Part shown: in pieces, positions 10,240-20,273 of the stretch
How positions within the stretch are numbered: position 1 is the first letter of the stretch
Layout: each line of letters opens with the position of its first letter
DNA from: Marsupella aquatica
Lineage: Eukaryota; Marchantiophyta
Direction of reading: 5' to 3'
Assembly: GCA_973895155.1 (NCBI GenBank)
Contig: OZ316891.1
Coordinates: forward strand, 22,382,001-22,446,000
DNA length: 64,000 bases
Position numbers and translations under genes: made by a program
Notes under the pieces: generated by a model
Told to the model about the DNA's origin: nothing
The model's database searches: none
The model's input: the letters and a program-made list of their open reading frames with translations, nothing else

Positions 10240-12612
10240 ATGTACGAGCCTTACGATTATGGGGAGCCAAGGGAAGAGGGCGGATATCGTGTCAAGCCTT
10301 ATCGTCGGTCCCAACCCAGGGAGGACACTATCCCGGCCTCACGAGGAGGGGGTGGGCTCAAGAAGCCGTCTCGATGGGTGTTCATCTCGAGGAAGGCCGA
10401 TATTGGAATTTTCCTGGTACTGCTGCTCGGCGCAGGTCTTACCATCATGTGGTTTATAAGTCAGCTTCCCGTCTTCGTCGAGACTGCATCGTATCACTAC
10501 CACTGGGCGAAGGACGTTTATGCGACCTGGGGCACTCCTTCAATGCGGTGGCTCTTCATTAACGTAGTTGTGGGCGTGATTGTTGCTACCTCTGGCTTGC
10601 TTTCTGCGTTCGGTGGCGATAGTAGTGGACACCAGACAGATCGGCCCGGATATGATAAAGGTGTTTCATTCCGGGGTTCTGATACAGGCGTTACATACGA
10701 GGCCTCCGAACGACCATACAATGCAAATCCAACTGAGGCGAGATTCACCGGCCATGGCTACGAGTCCCCTCTCTACAACCCTTACAGTAGTGAACCGGTT
10801 AGGAATAGATTGCACCATGAGAACTCGTTTAACGCTTGGAACAACCGTGGGGACGACTCGCCCTTGGAGCAGAATGAGGAGAGGGAAAGAGAGAGGTACC
10901 GTCATCGGGGAGTACATACTGGTGTGGACGTACCAGTTTATGCCAGACCGGTAGATCCCGAGGTGATGCGTGCAGCTAGGCCCGTGTCAAGACAGGCATC
11001 GCAGAGGAGAGGGATTCCAATGCCTGCGGAGGATGTCCCAATGTCAAGGGAGATACCGAGGGAGATGGCCTTTGAGACACCGCCACCCAGGGACATGCCT
11101 GGGGAGTTGCCCAGAGAGATGCCCAGGGAGAGTTCTAGGGAAATCCCCAGGGACATGCCTAGGGAGTTACCAAGACATATGCCTGGAGAGATGTCCAGGG
11201 AGAGTGTTAGGGAAGCTCCAAGGGACATGCCTCCTGCGGAGGAGTCACCACCACCGGAAGAAACACCTGTGTCAAGGGACATTCCAGCGCCACCGGAAGC
11301 CCCAGCTGCTGCAGAGGGTACTCTTCCTCCTCAGTCACCTGCTGCAGCTCCAGAGCTAGAAGTGTCTGAGGGTATAAGTCATCATCCGGGTGGGTCCAGG
11401 AAGGAAGATGCTATTGAGATCATTTCGAAAGTCTACGATCATGTTCCTGGATTGGAGGACGTGGGAACTGAGTTCCACCGGCCGAAAACAGATCCGGCAG
11501 TTCAATTTGCACCGATTGAAGAGACTTCGGCTGAGAGATCTCCTATCAAACCGGAAGTCCTTCATAAGTCTCACACATTCACTCTTGGCCGTGTGATTCG
11601 TCGCGATCAGCTTGCGGATTTCATTGAGCCACTGTCTAGGAAGCTCGAAGTCATTGGTAGGAAGGTCCGAGACCCACATAGAAGGTCCGATTCCCATTTG
11701 GATTCTGTGAGCAAGTCGAGGGATTTACCGGCTCCTCCTCAAGTGTCAGCCAGTAATTCACTCCCAGTCATGCAGGCTACTGCAGTAGTGGCCGGAAACT
11801 CTGCAGCTCAGCCCGCGACACATCGCCGGAGGCTCTCGGCGGAAGCCATTCCCGTTGTCGCACACAGTGGCACTACCGGAGGGACGATTCCACATTATGT
11901 AAAACAGAATTCTGTGCCGGTGATCAAACTTCCGTTCCCTCCGATTGCGACTAAGGCATCTCCTCCTCCGTCTCCTCTTTTGAAACAGCGGTCCATTGTG
12001 TATCCTCCGGCATTGCTCTCACAAGCCTCCACTGCAGAGGAAGATTTATCTCCCCCACCCTCTCCCCCAATTGAGGAGGCCATTCCCCCTCCCCCTCCTC
12101 CACACCTTAAACTTCCTCCTCTAAAGATTTCAAAGGATGCTCATCTCTCCTCTATAACTTTGAGTGAAGAGTTGCCTAGTTTCAAATTTTATGTTCCAAC
12201 CTCAGATTCCACAGAACCCGGGCCTGCTGCAAAGGCTTCTAAAATACTGGCGGAAAAGGTCTCTTCTAGTGAGGAGAAAACGCCTCTTTCCAGTAAGCAT
12301 TCAAGGACGTCTTCCTCACACATAGCCTCCACACCCTCTCCATCGACACCAGAGACTGGCTCGTCATCTTCTGGCCAAGACGAGCAATCACTGATGATCA
12401 AACCTCGAAGATCGAATGCTGGGGACGAGAAGGTTCAAGAAGGGAAGGAAGAGTCATCACCCTTGGATAAACAGGATAGTCCTTCAGTCAAGGATGATGA
12501 TCTGCACCAGCAAATTGAGAATTTTCTAGCCAGGTTTCATGAGAATTGGAGGCTCCAGAGACAGGAGTCCCTCGCGAGGTACAAAAAGAGGCTCGTGGAA
12601 TTGGATGAGTGA
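10240..12612 (+). CDS. DUF4408/DUF761 domain membrane protein
   Basis: An uninterrupted 790-residue frame from the ATG at 10240; an upstream in-frame GTG at 10219 is not a plausible plant start. The N terminus carries a DUF4408-like module: a hydrophobic segment at about residues 55-73, then W-x-TP (97-100) and a second hydrophobic segment at about 103-122. The last 35 residues match the DUF761 signature (IENFLARFHENWRLQRQESL, then ARYKKRL). Between them is a long, probably disordered, Pro/Ser-rich and charged region. Around residues 265-330 it holds a short tandem repeat of the type P-R-(E/D)-(M/L/I)-P encoded by 11040-11240, and later proline runs. Plant proteins combining these two domains are known but poorly characterised, so no biochemical role is claimed. 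This protein is long for the family. No intron is needed. Membrane attachment by the N-terminal hairpin is inferred. Confidence 0.9.
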   Translation: MYEPYDYGEPREEGGYRVKPYRRSQPREDTIPASRGGGGLKKPSRWVFISRKADIGIFLVLLLGAGLTIMWFISQLPVFVETASYHYHWAKDVYATWGTPSMRWLFINVVVGVIVATSGLLSAFGGDSSGHQTDRPGYDKGVSFRGSDTGVTYEASERPYNANPTEARFTGHGYESPLYNPYSSEPVRNRLHHENSFNAWNNRGDDSPLEQNEERERERYRHRGVHTGVDVPVYARPVDPEVMRAARPVSRQASQRRGIPMPAEDVPMSREIPREMAFETPPPRDMPGELPREMPRESSREIPRDMPRELPRHMPGEMSRESVREAPRDMPPAEESPPPEETPVSRDIPAPPEAPAAAEGTLPPQSPAAAPELEVSEGISHHPGGSRKEDAIEIISKVYDHVPGLEDVGTEFHRPKTDPAVQFAPIEETSAERSPIKPEVLHKSHTFTLGRVIRRDQLADFIEPLSRKLEVIGRKVRDPHRRSDSHLDSVSKSRDLPAPPQVSASNSLPVMQATAVVAGNSAAQPATHRRRLSAEAIPVVAHSGTTGGTIPHYVKQNSVPVIKLPFPPIATKASPPPSPLLKQRSIVYPPALLSQASTAEEDLSPPPSPPIEEAIPPPPPPHLKLPPLKISKDAHLSSITLSEELPSFKFYVPTSDSTEPGPAAKASKILAEKVSSSEEKTPLSSKHSRTSSSHIASTPSPSTPETGSSSSGQDEQSLMIKPRRSNAGDEKVQEGKEESSPLDKQDSPSVKDDDLHQQIENFLARFHENWRLQRQESLARYKKRLVELDE

Positions 12613-15123
12613 GTAGGATACATTTTTTTTAAAGTTGAGGCTTGTGGTTTATAGTCACGGTAATATCTCTGTACTAAGTACAGGGAATCGGGAGCATCAG
12701 TGAAAAGAGGTATCCAACTACTCGAAGCCAGAAAATGAACAGCGCAGAGTTGTGCTGCATCGATAAGCCGTCCTGCGATGCTGTATTGAGCTTAGCACTT
12801 ACAGGCTCACGAGGGTGGAACGTCACTTCAATGGAAAAGTACATCAGATCAGGCAAATTAATTCATGGGTCAGCGAGAGCATCATGAAGGTGCCCGTTGC
12901 TGATGCTGCTAGTGGATGGAAGCACGCGGTGGTTGGGACTGGCTCCGGATTCTCTGAAGAACTTATGATTATGCAAATTAATTCATTGGTCACTGAGAGC
13001 ATCATGAAGGTGCCCGCTACTAATGTTGCTAGGGGATGGAAGCACTCGGTGGGTGGGACTGGCTCCGGATTCTCTGAAGAGCTTATGATTATGCCATCAT
13101 TCTTCTGCCGATCACTGGAGACGTATGTCCGGTGACTAATTTCGTAGAGTTAGAAATACTGAATTTTCAAGCTGGACGTCCACATCTGACTGGTGGCACA
13201 TTTTCAGGTGAGACGTCTTTGTAAATTTCGAAGGATGATTTTCGACTCTATACTGGTCCCATTGTACACTAGTGAAGTTCCCTAGTACAAATTGACTCGT
13301 AGAAAACAGTCTCGTTCCGATCCTCTTTGATTGCGTGACGCTACAGGGGAATTACAGCTGTGCTCTATTCTGGAGTGCATGTCTGTTCCATGTATCGGTT
13401 CTACTCTCCATCCAACAATTCATACTTTGTGGAGGTCAACATGTTGACCAAAAATGACGTCTTTGCATGGAAGGCACAAAGCAATCTGCAATAAAAGTGG
13501 ATCGAGTCAATCACTTTTCGGGGAAAAGATGGTTGGGTATTGTTTCTTCAGAGGGAAGATACTTTCACAGTTCTCTATTTGTGGATTGTCCGTTGTTCAT
13601 TGTTATTTCCTGTCCTCCCAACCTGCTGCTGTGGATACCGATTTGCAAATTTGGTCTCTACCTTTTTTTGGCTCCAATTGTAATGAAGGAACTGAGTAAG
13701 TTTTGGAATGCACGTCTGTGGTAAGACCGACCGAAGAATCCGTTAGTCACAGCTAGAATCCTTGCCATAAGAGCCTTGCTGGCCATTCTCCCTTGAAAAG
13801 GGGATTTTCAATGGTGTTTTTATATTATTAACGCCTTGGTTGGTGACACGATGGACACCAAAACCTGAGCTTCTTGTCCTTGTGAATTTAAATGTGCCAG
13901 TACTGTTGTAGACATAATTTCTCTTGGTCTGGCTCGTCTGGTTGATACATTTTTAAGATCTGACTTTTGAAGAGAGTGGAGGTTCAAAGGATCTAGTCAT
14001 GGATAGGTATTGCTCATCCTGCGTTGCTTTTAATTGAGATGTTTGCCTTGTTTCCGGTCTGATGTGAGCTTGTCATCTCACCAGGCGAGTACGGGTCATG
14101 AGGTAGTCTCTCAATTGTAGTCTGTTGTTGTATGATTGTCCTGACAGGTACTTGTATGTCTTCTCTAGCAATACTCCTTTCATGCCCCGGGAAGACTCGG
14201 GGATCTTACGTCCTCCCTTCAGCCTCAAACGATGTGCTTCAACCATTATCTTAAAAATTAGAACTAGTAGTTAAGCCCTGGCGAAGTAGGTCTATCCTCA
14301 ACTATCAATATGGAGATTAGATGACTGCAGTTGATTGTCTTTGCAAGTGAACAGAAAGTCTTGCGGTCTGGAAACTAAGTCCACCCACTATCAGATCCAG
14401 ACACGTATGAAGATGATAAAGTGACTGCCTAAATGATCTCATGATTGGAAGGAGGGCATATGTGGACACTGAATGAGGCTCTGGAGGGGATGCGATATGA
14501 CCAAAGACTATTCGATCTCGTCAGAAACGCGTTTGAAAAGGACGTTCTGTGAGTGTCACATTTAAACGTTTGATCATGAACTGTGATAGATCATTTTGGC
14601 CGAAGGCTAGTTAAACTGTTATGGAGTAGTCCAAGGCAAATTTATAGAATGCAACGATGCAGTTGTTATTGCAAATAGAGCTCTCTGGGTATATATATCA
14701 CAGTGCAGAAAAGACACTGGACTGTCCATTCTTGGTTAGACTCTCAAGAGAAATAGTTATGTTAAATGGTACAAGGGATTTGTGTAGAGTTTTGTACAAA
14801 GCATGGGAAGATAAGTAGTCATTTGTGAATGAGAATAAGGAGAGTATTTTGGTATTCACATCCGACTTCAAAGATTTAGATGAACACCTTGACTCAAGAT
14901 TCCGCTGCTAACACATGCATTTCTATTGGATATGTCCTTCTGATCTTGCTATTGTGGGGGACTAGGGCTTTTTGGCTCTTTGTGGGGTTTTCCCCCTTGT
15001 TTCTCCCCATTATTGGGTCTATTGCGTTTGGGAGCATTGTGACATATATAATTAAAGCATTGCAAAACTAATCTGATACTCATGAGAGCATCTTCAGCAA
15101 CTCCAGCGGTGGGGTCAATTGAG
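12613..15123. other. 3' flank of the DUF4408 gene and intergenic
   Basis: This holds the probable 3' UTR with the 120-bp duplication annotated separately, then sequence with no recognised gene. A 63-codon ATG frame at 14880-15071 would encode two hydrophobic segments (IGYVLLILLLWG and LFLPIIGSIAFGSIVTYII). It is isolated and unrecognised, and was not called as a gene. The phrase 'tatatatatcaca(g/t)tgcagaaaagaca' near 14690 recurs near 28640, so part of this region is repetitive. Confidence 0.4.
12853..13092 (+). repeat. Two 120-bp tandem copies downstream of the DUF4408/DUF761 gene
   Basis: Copy 1 is 12853-12972 and copy 2 is 12973-13092. They share 'gcaaattaattcat', 'gagagcatcatgaaggtgcc', 'ggatggaagcac' and 'gactggctccggattctctg'. 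The period is exactly 120 bp, so a frame (12815-13135) runs through both as a 40-residue repeat. That frame starts 200 bp after the upstream stop codon and has no known domain, so it is treated as UTR or intergenic duplication. Confidence 0.85.
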
Positions 15124-15618
15124 TCTGTAACCATGCATGTAGGGGCAGCCAACTTCCATCTTCACAACTATGTCATATTTGGTAGAATTGACACCTATGA
15201 GAGAGTACCTCTATCCTGGCCTGTATTCCCATCTATGTCAAGAAATTCTACCACATGTCACAATATCTTGGATATGCTTCTGTAACCATGCATGTAGGGG
15301 CAGCCAACTTCCAGGCAGCCAACTTCCATCTTCACAACTCTAGCTGTCATATTTGGTAGAAATGACACCCATGAGAGAGTACCTCTATCCTGGCCTGTAT
15401 TCCCATGTATGTCAAGAAATTCTACCACATGTCACAAGATCCTAGATATGCTATGCTTCTATAACCATGCATGTAGGGGCAGCCAACTTCCATCTTCACA
15501 ACTCTAGCTGACATATTTGATAGAAATGACACCCAGGGGAGAGTACCTCTATCCTGGCCTGTATACCCATCTATGTCAAGAAATTCTACCACACGTCACA
15601 AGATCCTAGATATGCTTT
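15124..15618 (+). repeat. Three tandem copies of a 155-180 bp unit
   Basis: Copies start at about 15124, 15279 and 15458. Each has 'accatgcatgtaggggcagc', 'caacttccatcttcacaact', 'tcatattt(g)gtagaa(t)tgacacc', 'gagtacctctatcctggcct' and 'aagaaattctaccaca'. Copy 2 carries an extra internal duplication of 'aacttccaggcagcc'. No coding potential. Confidence 0.9.
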
Positions 15619-15702
15619 AGATTTTGAACCTGGGTGTGGCAACACACCACTTTGGAGAGGATAGAGGTCAAACAAAGGGCGCAACTGCTTGTGATTGACA
15701 AT

Positions 15703-15880
15703 CCAACGTAGGGCTTTTTTTAATTAATTTTTAAAAAAAAATTAAGGGAAAATATGTGAAACCCCACAGAAAGGGATCAGTCAGTCACAACTTTTGAACC
15801 CGAGACCTATGAGTCACTACTCAAGTGAGCTACCACACAACCATGCCTCTATGGGCCAATGTAGGGGCTTTTTTTAATTT
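15703..15880 (-). mobile_element. tRNA-like SINE, family A, with flanking duplication
   Basis: The minus strand reads, from its 5' end near 15850: 'gtgtggtagctcacttgagt' (A-box-like), then 'ggtctcgggttcaaaa' (B-box-like GGTTC), a short body with 'ctttctgtggggtttcacat', and an A/T-rich tail beginning 'cccttaa'. Flanks 15703-15725 and 15856-15880 are near-identical (both 'ccaa(c/t)gtaggg..cttttttt' plus 'aatt'). They look like a diverged target-site duplication of about 22 bp. The same family occurs at 28234-28363 and, decayed, at 58270-58512. Confidence 0.7.
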
Positions 15881-16039
15881 CTAGGCCTCCAAATGATTGG
15901 CTAACTAAGTTTGGGTGCAAGAGTGCCTAGGTGACACAATCCAATATGGAGGCTTTTCTAATTTCCAGGCCTCCATTTTTCTTGCTAACTTTTGGGTTTA
16001 GGTTTAGCAATCACCCCTAAACCTCTGGAGATCTCTAAT

Positions 16040-17300
16040 TGATGTTGGGATATGATCTAGACTGGTTGAGACAACAAGTCACGGAACTCGACTACCTTAA
16101 CACTTAGCTCCGGCGTTGCTGACTCCGACGCCGAGCTCCCTTACGGTCCAGGCCCGGATAGGCCATCCGGGGAGGACTTAGCATGGGGAGACTTGTGGGC
16201 AACGAGACATGGCGCTAGCGAAGGCAAGGAGCCAAGTTGATGACACACACTAAGGACTGGGACTAGTTGAGGGCTGGTCGGGTCAAGGGGAAATGGGTCG
16301 GGCTCAAAGACGACCGTCCGGACCTCTGGATGGACTTTGAGTTTTGAGGGCTTGAGTGTGAGCTCCTCTTGGGCCCAAGGCCAATGGAGTTGACGTCATA
16401 GGCAACGGACACTGGGGGCGCAAGCTATGGCCTGATCCGGGTTAGGCCGATCAGGGGCCCCGAGCGACGGTGAGACCTGAGGACCTAGGCATGAGCACTG
16501 GGTCGGCCCGGTCACAACGGGCTAAGGCACTCCGCTTGCAGATGCCTAACGAGAAAGTCATGGGCGTTGTCAATTGGTGGCGCGCCCATTATGCGCAATA
16601 GGATCCGGGTTGGACGTCAAATGTTTAGGGACCAAAGCTGGTCCGGGGGTGGCAGGTCTCCAGAAGCATATTGAGGGGATTGGTGTCTCCCTGGGGGCTA
16701 AGGGCGAGCCGAAGTCGTGAGCCGCGGCGGTCGCGACACTAAGGGAATCCGCCAAACAAAAACGGTGATATTTTCCCAACGGGAAGTCTGTTGGAGAACT
16801 TCTTGGGTGCGTTGGAAAGCTCTCAAGGAGGGCTACGCCCTCCTAAGCTCAACTGGGTCTAGGGGCACCATGGATTCTCGGGGTTTGCAGGTGTTAACTC
16901 GACCGCTTGCCAAATCCTGTTGAACAGTAGCCAAGCCGTGTTTAGTCTCCCAAGGGAGCTTGCATTGGGGAGGCAAGGCCAAGTAGGTGTGGAGGTAGAG
17001 TTCCAAGAGTGTTCGGCCCCTAGACCATCAGTGAGACAAACTGGGAGTTGGTTGCTAGAGTCGGGGCCATTCTGGTCCCGGCGTGTTGGGACAAGCTTGG
17101 GACAAACTTTAGGACAAGCTACGCTATTTGGGCCATGAACATGCCCTGGGGTCAAGGCGGTCAGTTGGTGATGGATAGGTATGAGGGGGAACCCAGGCCG
17201 CACCCAAGTAAGGAGCTGTTCTGGATGAACAGTGGGCGTGGGTTCTGGTTCCGGCTTATGGCATTGGGAGAACCTATCGCTGACCTATTTACCAATGTCT
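16040..17300. other. GC-rich block, possible decayed retroelement
   Basis: This block is clearly more GC- and CpG-rich than either side and begins 'tgttgggatatgatctag', a typical LTR-like start. Near 16570 it has 'tcaattggtggcgcgcccat', loosely like the junction between an LTR and a primer-binding site. No gag-pol motif or second LTR was found, and the short frames are broken. It could be a solo LTR or another foreign-composition segment. Confidence 0.3.
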
Positions 17301-17718
17301 GTTGAGCTTGAGTTAGGATGCTAGACTTGGCAAGTTCTAGATCCTGAAGGGTTACTTACCAAAGTGCTTGGTTGCTTGTGCAGACTGTGAGGACTGTTGA
17401 GTAGCGGTCGGGTTGGAGAGCAAGTGCGGCTTCGTATGGGAGGGGCCGCTTGCGGTGCAAGGGGGCACTAGGTTGTTTGCTTGAGGTATTCTGTGGAGGC
17501 ATTCGGGCACCAGGGGCACTTAGACGTGAGTGCTGGGATTGGTGAGGGCGTTGGGTGGCAAGGTCCACCACTCAACATCAACATGTATGAACATTCATCC
17601 ATAGACTTTGACACTGAAAGTATGTGGTGCACCTCGTCTGGGCTACGTCCACGACTGTGAGAAAAATTTAAGTATTGCAAAATAATTACAACTGACAACC
17701 ATAACCAACGTGCTAGAG

Positions 17719-17721
<3 letters not shown>

Positions 17722-17780
<59 letters not shown>
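17722..17780. repeat. (CT)n microsatellite
   Basis: About 29 uninterrupted CT dinucleotides. The RERERE-type minus-strand frames across it are artefacts. Confidence 0.98.
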
Positions 17781-17784
<4 letters not shown>

Positions 17785-19225
17785 GTGAGTGAACCATCAA
17801 GTGTGAGCTCAAGTTTGTGTTCCCCTTGGGCATACCCCCTCCCATGGTCTATGGAAACTTGGAACTTTTCAATTACTCTAACATTTACCAAGGTAGCATA
17901 AGAAACCCAAGAAACTTTTCAACTTCTCTAACATTTAACGAGGTAACTTAAGAAATACTTTGGCTACTATGGATAGAGGAGTAACAAACAAAGGTAATAA
18001 ACACCATAACTACTATGGGTATCTGAGGAATATCAAAGGACTTGGACAAGTCCTTTCAACTACTATATATGGACAAACTAATACTTTGCATGAACCGTAT
18101 GGAATTTTACATATATAGTATAGACATGAGGGGTACTAAGGGAAAAAGTTTTGTATGGAGAATTACTCTACATATTACCATGTATTTACTCTTATTTGTG
18201 TTCAATTAAATTGTTCTAACTACCTTTAAAATTCATTTCATTTAAAATTCTCCATTTAATCTTTGTCCTCTCATCTATCTATTTCAATGTGCAACTCTTC
18301 ATGGCTCCAAATAGCTCAAATAACCAGCTTACATAACCAAGGAGTCCTCGAACTAATTCTCTTTTCTCTAAGGTGTCATTCTACTCTACTCTTTAGGGAA
18401 AAAATACTTTTAATAATGAAATTTGGATCTGGTACTGGTAGCTCTTGAAGGGGAAGCTGTGGGTGAAGGGATGATAGAATGATGCCCTTAAAATTTTGTG
18501 CCCAAAGTTCTTAGATTGCCTGATGTAGGTGGAACTTGAGAGAATTTGGCCATAGATGGGGTTCTCAAAGTGCTCGTCGTAGAGATCAAGACATCGCAAT
18601 GAATAGGGTGTGTCAAAGTTCTCCCGTAACCAAAGTGTCACTACTTTATTTTTTTGGACATATCACCCATATAGGATAAGTATTTTTGTTGGCCATCGTG
18701 ATTTTTTCCTGCAATAACAAAGTTTTATGTCCTGAGCAGTAACTGACTTACAACTATGCTTTGACATGCCCTAATGTCTTGAGACAATTTTCCTGGTAGA
18801 CAAGATTCTTGAGGTGCTCGACACAGATCCAGACATCACAATAACAAACAATTGAGAAAAGTTTCCCAAATACGAGTTTCTCCAATTGCCTCTAAGAAGT
18901 GATTCAAGAACGTTGGAAATGGACAACAAGCTGCTGTCCAAGTTTCTCAGCGCAAATCAAGAAATCACAATGATGAAATGACTTGAGAATACTTCCACAA
19001 ATGCAAGGGTCTTTAATTACCTCGAAGATATGATTTGGAGACTTCGGAAATGGAAGACCTCCTCGAGTTGCCGAGTATTCTGTGGCTGCGGCTTCCTCTC
19101 TAGATCGCCCAAATGATTTATTGCTTCTAGAGAGAAGGAGCACCAGTCGGCCAACGATTGCATGCAACTCGTACGGCTCATACCAGATCTGCTACTTCAA
19201 GTGGATGAGAAGAAAGGAAAAGGTT
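17781..19225. other. Intergenic, nothing recognised
   Basis: Moderately AT-rich. Internal resemblance is seen between segments around 18540-18660 and 18790-18990 (a recurring theme of 'ttctc(a)aagtgctcg(t/a)c..agatc(a/c)agacatc(g/a)caat'), suggesting an old diverged tandem repeat. No gene called. Confidence 0.4.
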
Positions 19226-19319
19226 GATTGCAATAGAATTGCATGCTCCTGAGTTGATAGTCTATCCTCTGTTAGATGGGTCAGCTTTCGGTATTCAAGG
19301 CAAAAAACAGATTGCAATA
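19226..19319 (+). mobile_element. Very short 5'-truncated SINE family B insertion
   Basis: A 74-bp insert (19236-19309) is flanked by the exact 10-bp duplication GATTGCAATA (19226-19235 and 19310-19319). Its last 50 bp match the 3' end of the SINE at 29146-29433 ('tctatcctctgtt(a/g)gatggg', 'ctttcggt(a/t)ttcaaggc', then A-rich). This is a textbook footprint of target-primed reverse transcription with strong 5' truncation. Confidence 0.8.
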
Positions 19320-20132
19320 CTACTTTTCTCATCCAGGCTATTATTCTATAGATTTAGGACCTGACTTTTTGAGCTGCAAACGAATTGAGCACACTTTCTC
19401 AGGCCCTGCATTGTCTGGATAAGGATTGTGGTTTAGGAATCTAAGTGGAAAGAAGCGCCGGAATTGGGAGTTCATATCCATGACTTGTTCCAATTCTTAG
19501 GTTTCCCCAGAACTTTCGGAAGTGGTACCCATAGCATTACAGTGATGGCATTACGCTGCTACACTTTCTTCAAAAAGTCATTTCATTTTTTGATATTGTG
19601 GCATGTTTAGTAGACTCCGTTTGAAGCACCACCGAATCGACATGAAGGTATTTCCCGATCTCTCCTTGCTACCCAGTTTTTCCTGAGGGCTATAGCATGC
19701 ATCAATGACTGGAAGAGCTGCAGGAAACCTTTTTCATTGAGGCCCCTTAATCTCGCAGGAAAGTGGATTTGGGTGACTTTGAGCAAACCAAATAATCAGA
19801 GTCTTGCCCAAAAGCTAGAGACATGCAAGTGGGCCTAACCAAGAGCTCAGTCACAGGTTACATTCTAAGAAGCGAAGATAAGCCATGGAGGCTGGGGGTT
19901 GTGGGATTGCGTGAGAACAAGGGAGCCAGGGAGCAAAGCAAGGATACAATGAAGATCTCGTCTGGGACGGTTTGGCTTTCGATTCACATCCCTGCTGCAT
20001 TGCACAGTCTTGGGGATTCCTTGCACAGGTGTAATGAAAAGCTTCTCCACCGACAAGGGGAGCGACGTCACACCAATTATGCAAGGAGAGTACAATAAAA
20101 GGGATGCATCAATGACCATGACGTCGCTTTTC
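19320..20132. other. Intergenic, nothing recognised
   Basis: No convincing frame. Overlapping frames on both strands at 19823-20119 are not supported by any recognisable motif. Confidence 0.4.
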
Positions 20133-20273
20133 TCTCATCTCGGCTGGCCTCTCTAAGATGAGAAAAAATTTCCGAAATTTTTTTTCAAATTTTTTTTTGG
20201 GAAAATTTTTGAATTTTTTTTGGGGTTTTTTTTCAGTTCATACGCCCATCTTGGCGAGGTCAGCCGAGATTGA
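20133..20273. repeat. Imperfect hairpin with T-rich loop
   Basis: Arm 20133-20160 ('tctcatctcggctggcctct', continuing 'ctaagatg') pairs with 20247-20273 ('catcttggcgaggtcagccg', continuing 'agattga') with a few mismatches. The 86-base loop is almost pure T with A and G blocks. It may be a small non-autonomous inverted-repeat element. Confidence 0.65.

Noticed and set aside
17468-17891. Frames with Arg-Glu repeats
   Set aside because: Direct read-through of the (CT)n microsatellite.
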